A stretch of 64,000 bases of DNA, taken from Aquincola tertiaricarbonis (GTDB lineage Bacteria; Pseudomonadota; Gammaproteobacteria; Burkholderiales; Burkholderiaceae_C). Both the position numbers and the translations under genes were made by a program. The stretch lies in assembly GCF_023573145.1 (NCBI RefSeq), contig NZ_CP097636.1, forward strand, positions 744,001 to 808,000, written 5' to 3'. Below the pieces are notes generated by a model. That model was not told the origin of the DNA, made no database searches, and saw only the letters and a program-made list of their open reading frames with translations. Of the stretch, positions 18,094-27,176 are shown in pieces (within the stretch, counting starts at the first letter, position 1; the number at the start of each line of letters is the position of its first letter).

Positions 18094-21000
18094 ATGAGTA
18101 CTTCTGCGAGCCTGAATACCGCTTACCGCCTGGTGCGCCGCGCCGATGCGCAATGGGTGCCCGTGCCCGAGACCGCCACCGGCCACGGCGCCGCCCGCGC
18201 CGGTGCGCAGCTGGTGGCCCACCTGCTGCTGGCGGCGCTGCCGCTGGTCGCCAATGCCGGCCCGCCCGGCGCCGGCACCTTGCCCACCGGCGGCACGCTG
18301 GCCGCGGGCCAGGCCAGCTGGCAAGCCCAGGGCAGCACGCTGACCGTCAACCAGGCCAGCCAGCGCGCCGTCATCGACTGGCAGCGCTTCGACCTGGGCA
18401 GCCAGGCCAGCGTGGTGTTCAACCAGGCGGCCGGCCGCAATGCCGCCACGCTCAACCGCGTGCTGGGCAACCAGCCCAGCCAGATCCTGGGCCGCATCCA
18501 GGCGCCGGGGCAGGTGTTCATCAGCAACCCGTCCGGTGTCATCTTCGGCGCCAGCGCCCGCGTGGACGTGGGCGGCCTGGTGGCCACCACGATGTCCACC
18601 AGCAATGCCGACTTCATGGCCGGCAACGGCCTGTGGCAGCGCCAGGGTAGCACTGGCGCAGTGGTCAACCAGGGCACGCTGACGGCGGCCGATGGCGGCT
18701 ACGTGGCGCTGCTGGCGCCCGAGGTGCGCAACGAAGGCGTGGTGCTGGCACGTGCCGGCACCGTGGCCCTGGCTGCCGGTGAAAGCGTGCGGCTGGACTT
18801 CGACGGCCCGGGCCTGGCCAGCGTGCTGGTGACGCCCGCAGCGCTGAAGACACTGGTGGACAACCGCCAGGCCCTCCTGGCGCCCGAAGGCGTGGTCATC
18901 CTGTCGGCGCGCAGCGCCGAATCGCTGCGCAGCGGCGTGGTCAACCAGGCGGGCCTGATCGACGCCTCCAGCCTGGTGTCGCGCGGCGGCCGTGTGCTGC
19001 TGGAAGGCGACAGCCTGACGCTGGCCGCCGGCAGCCGCATCGACGCCACCGGCGCCACCGGTGGCGGCACCGTGCATGTGGGCGGCGGCTGGCAGGGTAG
19101 CGGCCCGCTGGCCGGCGCCACCACGGTGGTGATGGCCGAAGGCGCCAGCATCGACGCCAGCGCCACCCGGCGCGGCGACGGCGGCGAGGTGGTGCTGTGG
19201 AGCGACGTGGCCCGCAACGGCACCCGCACCGCGGTGCAGGGCCGCATCAGCGCCCGCGCCGGTGCCGAAGGCGGCGACGGCGGCCGGGTGGAAACCTCGG
19301 GCCACACGTTGGACATCCGCGGTGCCACGGTGGACGCATCCTCCGCCAAGGGCCGCGGCGGCCGCTGGCTGCTGGACCCCACCGACCTGACCATCGATGC
19401 GGCGCAAGCCGCCACCATCGTCACCGCGCTGGAAGGCGGCACCGACACGACGGTGCAGACGGTGGCAGGCGGCAGCGACGCCGGCCACCTGACCGTGGGC
19501 AGCGGCATCCGCTGGACCAGCAGCGCCGACCTGACCCTGCAGGCGGACGGCGACATCTTCGTGCGTGCGCCCATCCTGGCCGAGCATGCCAACGCGGTGC
19601 TCACCTTCCAGTACGGCCAGGGCGCTGTGGCCGCCGGCAACACGGCCGACTACCACGTGCTGGCGCCCATCGGCCTGAACGGCGGTCCCAATTTCGTCAC
19701 CCTCAAGGGCAGCGACGGCACGCCCATCACCCACACCGTGATCAATGCGGTGGGCACGGAAAACGACAGCGGCGGCCTGACGCTGCAAGGCATGCGCGGC
19801 AACCTGGCCGGCCACTACGTGCTGGGCGCGTCGCTGAACATCGGCCATGTGAGCGGCTGGAACAGCGGCGCCGGCTTCACGCCGGTGGGCGACAACAGCA
19901 CGCCCTTCACCGGCAGCTTCGACGGCCTGGGCAATACCCTCATCGGCCTGACCATCAACCGGCCATCGGCCGAGTACCAGGGCCTCTTCGGCAAGACGCA
20001 AGACGCCAGCATCCGTAACCTCGGGTTGGCTGATGTGAGCATCACGGCTTCGGCGCGTGGCGGCGCCCTGGCCGGCGTGGTGGGTGCCAACACGCAGGTG
20101 TCCACGGTGTATGCCACCGGCACGGTGGCGGGCGGAAGCATGCTGGGTGGCCTGGCCGGGTCGCTGTCCAGCGGCGTGGTGGTCAGCGACAGCTACCTGA
20201 GCGTCAACGTCGGCGCCAGCGGCGGCTGGGCGGGTGGCCTGACCGGCGACCAGAGCGGCGCCACCGTGCAGCGCGTGTTCTCCACGGGTTCGGTGAGCGG
20301 CAGCTTCAACGCCGGCGGCCTGCTGGGCGGCAAGAACGGCACCGTCACCAACAGCTTCACCACCGGATCGCTGTACGGCTACAACTTCGGCGGCTCCGAA
20401 ACCAACAGCGGCACCCGCAGCGCCTCGCAGCTGAAGCAGGCCAGCACCTTCGCCAGCTACGACCTCGCCAACGTCTGGACGATCTACGAAGGCCGGACCA
20501 CGCCGCTGCTCAATGCCTTCCTGACGCCGGTGACGGTGACCGCGGCCGCGCAGAAGACCTACGACGGCACGCTCGATGCCGTGCTGGCCGATGCCACGCT
20601 GTCCAGCGAAGGCCTGCGCAACCAGCTGCAGGGCACGCTGGTGTATGGCGGCGGGGCCAACTCGGCCAATGCCGGCAGCTACGCCAGCACCACCGCTTCG
20701 GGCCTGTACTCCGGCCAGCAGGGGGTGCGCATCAGCTATGCGCCGGTGGGCACGCTCACCATTGATCCGAAGGCCTTGACCGTGGTCGGGGCGGCGGCCG
20801 CCAACAAGGTGTACGACCGCAGCACCGACGCCACGGTCAGCGGCACGCTGCAGGGCGTGGTGGGCAGCGATGCCGTCAGCCTGCAGGCCTCGGCCAGCTT
20901 TGCCGACAAGAACGTGGGCACCGCCAAACCCGTGACCGCCACCTTCACGCTGGACGGCGCAGCCGCCGGCAATTACACCGTGGCGCAGCCGACCGGGCTG

Positions 21001-22992
21001 ACCGCCGACATCACCCCGGCCCAGCTGACGGTGAGCGGCGTCACCGCGGCCAACAAGGTGTACGACCGGGAGACCGTGGCCAGCGTCAGCGGCGGCACGC
21101 TGTCGGGCGTGCTGGGCGGTGACACGGTCACGCTGGGCGCCGGCAGCGGCAGCTTCGCCGACAAGAACGTGGGCACGGGCAAGGCGGTGACCGCGGGCTT
21201 CAGCCTGGCGGGTGCCGATGCGGCCAACTACGTGGTGGCCCCGGTCACCGGTCTGACCGCCGACATCACGCCGGCCACGGTGGCGCTGGCCAGCACCTCG
21301 GTGGGCAGCAAGGTGTACGACGGCCAGACCGCAGCCACGCTGAGCGGCGGCGCCCTGACGGGGGTGCTGGGCAGCGATGCCGTGACGCTGCAGGCCAGCC
21401 AGGTGAGCTTCCTCGATGCCAACGTCGGCACCGCCAAGCCGGTGACGGCGCAGCTCTCGCTGGCAGGTGCCGATGCCGGCAACTACGTGCTGGCCGCCGG
21501 TGCGGCCGATGCGCTCACCGGCGACATCACCCGCCTCGGCTCGGTCAGCTGGGTGGGCGGCAGCCGCGGCAGCTGGTTCGACGCCAGCAACTGGGCCGGC
21601 GGCGCCGTGCCCATCCGCGACAACGTGGCCAACGTGGTGATTCCGCAGGGCACGCTGGTGACCGTGGCCGACGGCGCAGCGGCCGATGCGCCGATGCTGG
21701 CCAGCCTGACGGGCGCCGGCAGCGTGAGCGTGGCGCGGCAGGCCTTGTCGGCCAGCGGCGCCATCAGCCTGGCCAGCCTGGCCGTGGGTGCGGGCGGCGA
21801 GCTGGCCGCCGGCAGCCTGACCGTGCCCAGCCTGACGCAGACCGGCGGCCGCATCAGCGTGAACGGCGCGCTGACGGTCAACGGCCAGTTCGCGCAGGTG
21901 GACGGCCAGCTGCGCGCCGGCGGTGCCGCCAGCGTGACGCAGGCGGCGGGCGACCTGTCGGTGCGCCATCTGGTGGCCGGCAGCCTGGTGCTGCGCGCCA
22001 ACGACGGCGCGCTGACGCTGGGCAACGTGGGCAGCGTGGCCGATGCGCGGCTGCATGCCGCGGCCGACATCACGCAAACCGACGGCGGCTCCCTGACCGT
22101 GCTGGGTGCGCTGGACGCCACCGCCGGTGGCGACGTGCGGCTGGCCCAGGCGCGCAACATGGTGGTGGGCACGGTGGCCGTGCAAGGCCGCCATGTGCAG
22201 CTGGTGCAGGCCATCGACGACCTGGTGCTGGGCAACGTGGTGGCCAGCGGCGACCTGGCGGCCACGGCGGCCACCGGCCACCTGCGCCAGGCCACCGACA
22301 CCACGCTGAGCGTGACCGGCAGCACCACGGCCGTGGCCAGCCAGGGCTCGGTGTACCTGATGAACGAGGGCAACCGGCTGGTGGGCACCGTCTCCGCCCG
22401 CGGGCAGGACGTGGGTCTCACCCAGGGCGCGGCACCGCTGGTGCTGGGCACGGTGACGGCCGGCGCCAACCTGGCCGTCAAGAGCGGTGGCACCGTCACC
22501 CAGGTGGGCGCGCTGACCGTGGGTGAGCGCACCAGCCTCGATGCGGTGGGGCAGGACGTGCGGCTGGACCGCCGCGACAACGACTTCACCGGCGCCGTCA
22601 CCGCCCGCACCGGCGCGCTGACGCTGGTGGACGGCAGCGGCGGCCTGCAGCTGGGCGGCGTGCAGACCAGCGGCGCCACCCTGGTGGAGTCGTATGGCGG
22701 GCCGATCAGCCAGACCAGCAGCTTCGCCACCACTTCGGGCCTGCTGTCGGTGTTCAACGCCTGGCAGGACGGCAGCTACACCTCGGTGAGCCTGAACACC
22801 GAGGCCGCGGTGCAGATCAACGGCCAGGTGGCCAGCACCGCCAGTGCTGGCGTCAGTGCGGGCATTGCGCGGGCGCTGAGCGCGCTGTCGTGGAGCACGC
22901 TGCCCACCAGCCTGGCGGCGGCCCAGGACACGGCACGGCCGGCCGACCAGAAGCTGACCCTGCCGGCCACCGTTCCGGTCAAGGCAGAGTGA
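18094..22992 (+). CDS. Two-partner secretion exoprotein (TpsA, filamentous haemagglutinin-like)
   Basis: The 1,632-residue product starts at the ATG at 18094 behind a GAGGAG ribosome site. It opens with an extended signal region (LNTAYRLVRRADAQWVPV, then AHLLLAALPLVANA). The TPS domain follows, with RFDLGSQASVVFNQ, LGNQPSQILGRI and the NPSGVIFG motif recognised by TpsB transporters. A beta-helix-like repetitive body continues, including GLUG-type repeats around residues 655-775 (GGLAG, GGLTGDQ, GGLLGGKN) and three YDG/MBG-type repeats around 893-1145 (each with KVYD and NVGTAKPV-like segments). The C-terminal third is a plain repetitive region without cysteines or a toxin domain. It is probably a secreted or surface adhesin-like filament. 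No contact-dependent-inhibition toxin or immunity gene follows, which argues against a CdiA role. Confidence 0.9.
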   Translation: MSTSASLNTAYRLVRRADAQWVPVPETATGHGAARAGAQLVAHLLLAALPLVANAGPPGAGTLPTGGTLAAGQASWQAQGSTLTVNQASQRAVIDWQRFDLGSQASVVFNQAAGRNAATLNRVLGNQPSQILGRIQAPGQVFISNPSGVIFGASARVDVGGLVATTMSTSNADFMAGNGLWQRQGSTGAVVNQGTLTAADGGYVALLAPEVRNEGVVLARAGTVALAAGESVRLDFDGPGLASVLVTPAALKTLVDNRQALLAPEGVVILSARSAESLRSGVVNQAGLIDASSLVSRGGRVLLEGDSLTLAAGSRIDATGATGGGTVHVGGGWQGSGPLAGATTVVMAEGASIDASATRRGDGGEVVLWSDVARNGTRTAVQGRISARAGAEGGDGGRVETSGHTLDIRGATVDASSAKGRGGRWLLDPTDLTIDAAQAATIVTALEGGTDTTVQTVAGGSDAGHLTVGSGIRWTSSADLTLQADGDIFVRAPILAEHANAVLTFQYGQGAVAAGNTADYHVLAPIGLNGGPNFVTLKGSDGTPITHTVINAVGTENDSGGLTLQGMRGNLAGHYVLGASLNIGHVSGWNSGAGFTPVGDNSTPFTGSFDGLGNTLIGLTINRPSAEYQGLFGKTQDASIRNLGLADVSITASARGGALAGVVGANTQVSTVYATGTVAGGSMLGGLAGSLSSGVVVSDSYLSVNVGASGGWAGGLTGDQSGATVQRVFSTGSVSGSFNAGGLLGGKNGTVTNSFTTGSLYGYNFGGSETNSGTRSASQLKQASTFASYDLANVWTIYEGRTTPLLNAFLTPVTVTAAAQKTYDGTLDAVLADATLSSEGLRNQLQGTLVYGGGANSANAGSYASTTASGLYSGQQGVRISYAPVGTLTIDPKALTVVGAAAANKVYDRSTDATVSGTLQGVVGSDAVSLQASASFADKNVGTAKPVTATFTLDGAAAGNYTVAQPTGLTADITPAQLTVSGVTAANKVYDRETVASVSGGTLSGVLGGDTVTLGAGSGSFADKNVGTGKAVTAGFSLAGADAANYVVAPVTGLTADITPATVALASTSVGSKVYDGQTAATLSGGALTGVLGSDAVTLQASQVSFLDANVGTAKPVTAQLSLAGADAGNYVLAAGAADALTGDITRLGSVSWVGGSRGSWFDASNWAGGAVPIRDNVANVVIPQGTLVTVADGAAADAPMLASLTGAGSVSVARQALSASGAISLASLAVGAGGELAAGSLTVPSLTQTGGRISVNGALTVNGQFAQVDGQLRAGGAASVTQAAGDLSVRHLVAGSLVLRANDGALTLGNVGSVADARLHAAADITQTDGGSLTVLGALDATAGGDVRLAQARNMVVGTVAVQGRHVQLVQAIDDLVLGNVVASGDLAATAATGHLRQATDTTLSVTGSTTAVASQGSVYLMNEGNRLVGTVSARGQDVGLTQGAAPLVLGTVTAGANLAVKSGGTVTQVGALTVGERTSLDAVGQDVRLDRRDNDFTGAVTARTGALTLVDGSGGLQLGGVQTSGATLVESYGGPISQTSSFATTSGLLSVFNAWQDGSYTSVSLNTEAAVQINGQVASTASAGVSAGIARALSALSWSTLPTSLAAAQDTARPADQKLTLPATVPVKAE
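20770..21535 (+). repeat. Three tandem YDG/MBG-type coding repeats within the TpsA gene
   Basis: The codons for KVYD recur at 20806, 21055 and 21310, giving unit lengths of 249 and 255 bases. Each unit encodes a segment of about 83-85 residues with KVYD, a GSDAVTL-like strand, NVGTAKPVTA and an NYVVA/NYTVA-like close. The copies differ at many positions, so this is an old protein-level duplication, though still a possible site for unequal recombination. A fourth degenerate start, KTYDGTLDAVL, lies just upstream. Confidence 0.75.
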
Positions 22993-23000
22993 GCCTGCAG

Positions 23001-23029
23001 CCGGCACGCGGCGCCATGCCGCGTGCCGG
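23001..23029 (+). terminator. Perfect 12-base-pair hairpin after the TpsA gene
   Basis: CCGGCACGCGGC (23001-23012) and GCCGCGTGCCGG (23018-23029) pair perfectly around a five-base loop, eight bases after the TpsA stop. There is no following T run, so termination may need Rho, but the stem is very stable. It ends three bases before the Pho-box-like site of ppk and so insulates the two units. Confidence 0.6.
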
Positions 23030-23032
23030 TGC

Positions 23033-23061
23033 TTGTCACCGATCTGTCGCAGAAGGTTCAT
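23033..23061 (+). promoter_or_regulatory. Pho-box-like operator upstream of ppk
   Basis: TTGTCAC (23033), CTGTCGC (23044) and GGTTCAT (23055) lie at exactly 11-base pitch with four-base spacers, the geometry of a PhoB operator. The first two are good half-sites and the third is weaker. It ends only 12 bases before the chosen ppk start, so the transcript would have almost no leader, or the true start codon lies further downstream. Control of ppk by phosphate starvation is known in other proteobacteria; here it is inferred. Confidence 0.55.
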
Positions 23062-23073
23062 AAACTGAGCCCT

Positions 23074-25179
23074 ATGCCGGAAGTCTCAGATCAGCCGTAT
23101 CCCACCGCCACGGCCGAGGCGGCGCCGCAGGAGCCGGCGCCCACGCTGGCGCCGCTCAACCGCGAACAGGCCATCCTCGAGTTCAACCGCCGGGTGCTGG
23201 CGCAGGCCAGCCGGCCCGACGTGCCGCTGCTCGAGCGGCTGCGCTACATCACCATCGTCTCGTCCAACCTGGACGAGTTCTTCGAGGTGCGCTACGCCGA
23301 TTACCTGGAAGCCGCGGCCGCGATGGGCTCGGCGGCCGATGCCGACCTGCAGGCCCTGTCGGCCGACGCACATGACCTGATCGACCAGCAGTACACGCTG
23401 TTCAACGAGCTGGTGATGCCGGCGCTGGCCGCCGAGGGCATCGTGGTGCTCAACCATGCCGAGCGCAACGAAGCCCAGCGCCAGTGGGTGGCCCGCTTCT
23501 TCGAGCGGCAGGTGATGCCGCTGCTGGTGCCGGTGGGCCTGGACCCGGCGCACCCGTTTCCGCTGGTGGCCAACAAGAGCCTGAACTTCATCGTGCGGCT
23601 GAGCGGGCGTGATGCCTTCGGCCGCGCCAGCAGCATCGCCATCGTCAAGGTGCCGCGGGTGCTGCCGCGCGTCATCCGGCTGCCGGCATCGGTGTGCAAG
23701 CCGGGTGAGCAGGGCTTCGTGCTGCTGTCCAGCGTGATCCGCGCCCACCTGGCCGACCTGTTCGCCGGCCGCGAAGTGGAAACCTTCTCGCAGTTCCGCG
23801 TCACCCGCGACTCCGACCTGGAGGTGGACGAAGACGACGTGACCAACCTGCGGCAGGCGCTGCGCTCGGGCCTGACCACCCGCCACTTCGGCCAGGCCGT
23901 GCGGCTGGAGGTGGTCAAGAGCTGCCCCGAAGAACTGTCCGGCTTCCTGCTGCAGCAGTTCGCGCTGCCGCCGGCCGCGCTGTATCGCGTCAACGGGCCG
24001 GTGAACCTGGTGCGGCTGAACCAGCTGATTGACCAGGCTGCCGCCGACCGCTTGCGCTTCGAGCACCATGAGCCGGCCTGGCCGGCGCAGCGGCTGCCGC
24101 GCTCGCAGTCCATCTTCGCGCGGCTGCGCCAGGGCGACGTGCTTCTGCACCACCCCTTCGAGAGCTTCGAGCCGGTGGTGCAGTTCCTGCGCGAGGCGGT
24201 GCACGACCCCGATGTGCTGGCCATCAAGCAGACCATCTACCGCACCGGCACCCAGAGCGTGCTGATGGACCTGCTGATCGAGGCGGCCCGCCGCGGCAAG
24301 GAAGTGATGGTGGTGGTGGAGCTGAAGGCCCGCTTCGACGAAGAGGCCAACATCAACTGGGCCGAGCGGCTGGAAGCCGTGGGCGCCCAGGTGGTGTACG
24401 GCATCGTCGGCCTCAAGACCCATGCCAAGCTGCTGCTGGTGACCCGGCGCGAAGGCACCCGCCTGCGCCGCTATGGCCACCTGTCCACCGGCAACTACAA
24501 CCCGCGCACCGCGCGGCTGTACACCGACGTCGGCTACCTCACCGCCGACGAGCACCTGACGGCCGATGCCGATGCGGTGTTCCACCAACTGGCCAGCCTG
24601 ACGGCGATGAAGCCGCCGCGCCACCTGCTGACCGCGCCTTTCGTGCTGCATGGCCGCATGCTCAAGCACCTGCAGCAGGTGACCGATGCGGCGCGCGAGG
24701 GCCGGCCGGCGCGCGTGGTGGTCAAGTGCAATGCGCTCACCGACCCGCGGCTGATCGACGGCCTGGTGGCCGCGGCGCAGGCCGGCGCGCAGATCGACCT
24801 GGTGGTGCGGGGCGCCTGCATGCTGCGGCCCGGCGTGCCCGGCTTCACCGAGCGCATCCGCGTGCGTTCGGTGGTGGGCCGCTTCCTGGAGCACACCCGG
24901 GTGCTGTACTTCCGCTGGGGCGAAGACGACGCGCACGAGGCGCTGTACCTCAGCAGCGCCGACTGGATGAGCCGCAACATGTTCCGGCGCATCGAGCTGG
25001 CCTGGCCCATCCACGACCGCGCGCTGCGCCAGCGTGTGATCGACGAATGCTTGGTGCCCTACCTGCACGACACCAAGGAAGCGTGGCTGCTGCGCTCGGA
25101 CGGCCACTACGAGGCCGTGACCACCACCGGTGAGCCGGTGAGCGCCCAGCAGGCCCTGATGGCCCGCTTCGGCGGTTGA
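23074..25179 (+). CDS. ppk1: Polyphosphate kinase 1
   Basis: The 701-residue enzyme makes inorganic polyphosphate from ATP, reversibly. It shows the four-domain PPK1 layout: the N-terminal domain with LLERLRYITIVSSNLDEFFEVR, the head domain, and two C-terminal phospholipase-D-like domains. His450 in KTHAKLLLV is the presumed autophosphorylated histidine, and His469 in GHLSTGNYNPRTARLYTD is the second conserved one, with the 19-residue spacing known from Escherichia coli. The ATG at 23074 is used; an upstream ATG at 23023 would put the Pho-box-like site inside the gene. The sixA gene follows after 23 bases. The N-terminus carries a Pro/Ala-rich extension of about 30 residues. Function is secure; the exact start is less so. 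Confidence 0.96.
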   Translation: MPEVSDQPYPTATAEAAPQEPAPTLAPLNREQAILEFNRRVLAQASRPDVPLLERLRYITIVSSNLDEFFEVRYADYLEAAAAMGSAADADLQALSADAHDLIDQQYTLFNELVMPALAAEGIVVLNHAERNEAQRQWVARFFERQVMPLLVPVGLDPAHPFPLVANKSLNFIVRLSGRDAFGRASSIAIVKVPRVLPRVIRLPASVCKPGEQGFVLLSSVIRAHLADLFAGREVETFSQFRVTRDSDLEVDEDDVTNLRQALRSGLTTRHFGQAVRLEVVKSCPEELSGFLLQQFALPPAALYRVNGPVNLVRLNQLIDQAAADRLRFEHHEPAWPAQRLPRSQSIFARLRQGDVLLHHPFESFEPVVQFLREAVHDPDVLAIKQTIYRTGTQSVLMDLLIEAARRGKEVMVVVELKARFDEEANINWAERLEAVGAQVVYGIVGLKTHAKLLLVTRREGTRLRRYGHLSTGNYNPRTARLYTDVGYLTADEHLTADADAVFHQLASLTAMKPPRHLLTAPFVLHGRMLKHLQQVTDAAREGRPARVVVKCNALTDPRLIDGLVAAAQAGAQIDLVVRGACMLRPGVPGFTERIRVRSVVGRFLEHTRVLYFRWGEDDAHEALYLSSADWMSRNMFRRIELAWPIHDRALRQRVIDECLVPYLHDTKEAWLLRSDGHYEAVTTTGEPVSAQQALMARFGG

Positions 25180-25202
25180 TACCCAGACCAAGGAAATCGG
25201 CG

Positions 25203-25667
25203 ATGGACCTTATTCTGTGGCGCCACGCCGATGCGGTGGAACTGCACGAGCCCGGCGACGATCTGGCCCGCCCGCTGACCTCCAAGGGCGAGCGGCAGGC
25301 CGCGCGGGTGGCCGCCTGGCTCAACCAGGTGCTGCCCGAGAGCACCCGCATCCTGGCCAGCCCGGCCCGCCGCACGCAGCAGACGGCGCAGGCACTGGAC
25401 CGCAAGTTCAAGACCGCACCCGGCCTGGCCCCCGACGGCACGGTGGAATCGCTGCTGGCCGAGGCGCGCTGGCCCGATTCACGCCACCCGGTGCTGGTGG
25501 TGGGCCACCAGCCCACGCTGGGGCTGACGGCCTCCTACCTGCTCACCGGCGGCACGGTGCAGCCCTGGAGCATCCGCAAGGCCGGCGTCTGGTGGCTGCG
25601 CCTGCGCGAGCGCGGCGGCAGCTCCGAGGTGGTGCTGGCCAGCGTGCGCGGGCCTGAGCACCTGTAG
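25203..25667 (+). CDS. sixA: Phosphohistidine phosphatase SixA
   Basis: This 154-residue histidine phosphatase of the phosphoglycerate-mutase-like superfamily removes phosphate from phosphohistidine on proteins. The RHG-type catalytic motif is seen as LWRHADA with His8, and the second conserved histidine is in VVVGHQPTLGLTASYLL. The ATG at 25203 places the catalytic motif at the very N-terminus, as usual; a longer frame starting at 25176 lies within the ppk end and was not chosen. It follows ppk by 23 bases, a common pairing in Burkholderiales, and its stop lies three bases from the stop of the convergent ppx gene. The in vivo target is not shown by the sequence. Confidence 0.9.
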   Translation: MDLILWRHADAVELHEPGDDLARPLTSKGERQAARVAAWLNQVLPESTRILASPARRTQQTAQALDRKFKTAPGLAPDGTVESLLAEARWPDSRHPVLVVGHQPTLGLTASYLLTGGTVQPWSIRKAGVWWLRLRERGGSSEVVLASVRGPEHL

Positions 25668-25670
25668 TTT

Positions 25671-27176
25671 TCAGCCAGCTACTTTCAGATCCACCGCGCC
25701 GTTGCGCTGCCACGCGGCGGCTTCTTCCTGCAGCAGGTACAGCGTGCGCGGGTTGCTGCTGGCCCAGTCGGCCGGCAGCTGGATGGTGGCGCCGCGCCCG
25801 TGGCGCTCGATGTCGATCGCATGGCCGGCGAAGGCGCCGCGTGCATGGCATTCGATGGCGGCCAACCGCAGTGCCACCACCTGCCAGGCAAAGCCTTCGT
25901 TGGCCAGCGCCGCCTCGATCTTGCGCAGCCCGCCGCGCTGGCCCAGCACCAGGTCGGCGATGCGGCGCTGCTGGTTCTGCGAGAAGCCCGGCGCGTCCAC
26001 ATGGCTCAGCAGGTAGGCGCTGTGGCGGTGGTGATCGTGGTGCGAGACCATCATGCCCAGCTCGTGCAGGTCGCAGGCCCAGCCCAGCTCGCGCACCGCA
26101 TCGGCATCGGCCTGCGGTGCCAGCTGGCGGTACAGCGCCAGCGCCACCACGCGCACCCGCTCGGCCTGGGCCACGTCCACCTGGAAGCGCTTCTGCAACT
26201 CGCGCACCGAGTGGTCGCGCACGTCGCCGTGCTGGCCGTCGCGCGGGGCATGCACCCGGTCGTAGAGGTCGATGATCACGCCCTGGCGCAGCGCGCCGCG
26301 GGCCGGCTGCAGGTGCTCGATGCGGAAGTGCGCCGCCAGCGTGTACAGGATGGCCAGGCCACCGGCGATGACCGCGCGGCGGTCTTCCTTCAGGCCGGGC
26401 AGGTCCAGCTTGTCGATGTGGCCGGCGCTGATGCATTGCTGGATCAGCCAGCGCAGGCCCTTGGGCGTGATGCTGCCGTCGGTCACGCGGCTGGCGGCCA
26501 GCAGCTGCGACACCGCGCCGGCGGTGCCCGATGAGCCCAGCGCCTCGGTCCACAGCCGCGGCGCGAAGGCGTCCAGGCCTTCTTCGAACTCGGCGCCGGC
26601 GGCGATCTGCGCCTCGCGGAAGCCGGCTTCGGTGAGCCGGCCGTCAGGGAAGTGCCGCATCGACAGGCTCACGCTGCCCACGCGGAACGACTCGGCGGTG
26701 GTGGGCAGGCGGCCGGTGCCCAGGATCATCTCGGTGCTGCGGCCGCCGATGTCGATCACCAGCCGCGGCGCGTCGCTGGGCTGCAGGTGGGCCACGCCCG
26801 CATAGATCAGGCGCGCTTCTTCACGGCCCGAGATCACCTCGATCGGCTTGCCCAGCGCCTCCTGCGCGCGCGCGAGGAAGGCGTCGCGGTTGCTGGCTTC
26901 GCGCAGCGTCTGCGTGGCCACGGCCCGCACCTGCGCCACTTCAAAGCCCTGCAGCCGCTTGGCAAAGCGTTGCAGGCAGGCCAGGCCGCGCTGCGCGGCG
27001 GGCTCGGTCAGCAGGCCGTCGGCGTCCAGCCCGGCGCCCAGACGAACGGTTTCCTTCAGGTAGTCGATGCGGCGGTAGCGGCCGTGCTGCATCTGGCCGA
27101 TTTCCAGCCGGAAGCTGTTCGAGCCCATGTCGATGGCCGCGAGCGGGCCGGAGGTCAAGGTGCGCTGAAGGTCCAT
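25671..27176 (-). CDS. ppx: Exopolyphosphatase (Ppx/GppA family)
   Basis: This 501-residue enzyme of the actin-like ATPase fold splits phosphate from the ends of polyphosphate, with possible pppGpp hydrolysis. Visible motifs are LAAIDMGSNSFRLEIGQ near the N-terminus, ISGREEARLIYAGV and the phosphate-binding VIDIGGRSTEMILG. The C-terminal half has HD-domain-like metal residues (DLHELGMMVSHHDHHRHSAY). The start at the ATG at 27176 gives MDLQRTLTSGPLAAID; an ATG at 27200 adding MASHDNAG is possible, and neither has a clear ribosome site. The gene faces ppk-sixA, with three bases between stop codons, so synthesis and breakdown genes of polyphosphate end against one another. Confidence 0.93.
   Translation of the reverse strand: MDLQRTLTSGPLAAIDMGSNSFRLEIGQMQHGRYRRIDYLKETVRLGAGLDADGLLTEPAAQRGLACLQRFAKRLQGFEVAQVRAVATQTLREASNRDAFLARAQEALGKPIEVISGREEARLIYAGVAHLQPSDAPRLVIDIGGRSTEMILGTGRLPTTAESFRVGSVSLSMRHFPDGRLTEAGFREAQIAAGAEFEEGLDAFAPRLWTEALGSSGTAGAVSQLLAASRVTDGSITPKGLRWLIQQCISAGHIDKLDLPGLKEDRRAVIAGGLAILYTLAAHFRIEHLQPARGALRQGVIIDLYDRVHAPRDGQHGDVRDHSVRELQKRFQVDVAQAERVRVVALALYRQLAPQADADAVRELGWACDLHELGMMVSHHDHHRHSAYLLSHVDAPGFSQNQQRRIADLVLGQRGGLRKIEAALANEGFAWQVVALRLAAIECHARGAFAGHAIDIERHGRGATIQLPADWASSNPRTLYLLQEEAAAWQRNGAVDLKVAG

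Noticed and set aside
18094..22992. CdiA-type contact-dependent inhibition toxin
   Set aside because: There is no toxin-like C-terminal domain and no small immunity gene after it; ppk follows directly.
18019..23061. A 1,680-codon open frame on the minus strand opposite the TpsA gene
   Set aside because: Same artefact: low-complexity composition, no domain, complete overlap with the exoprotein gene.
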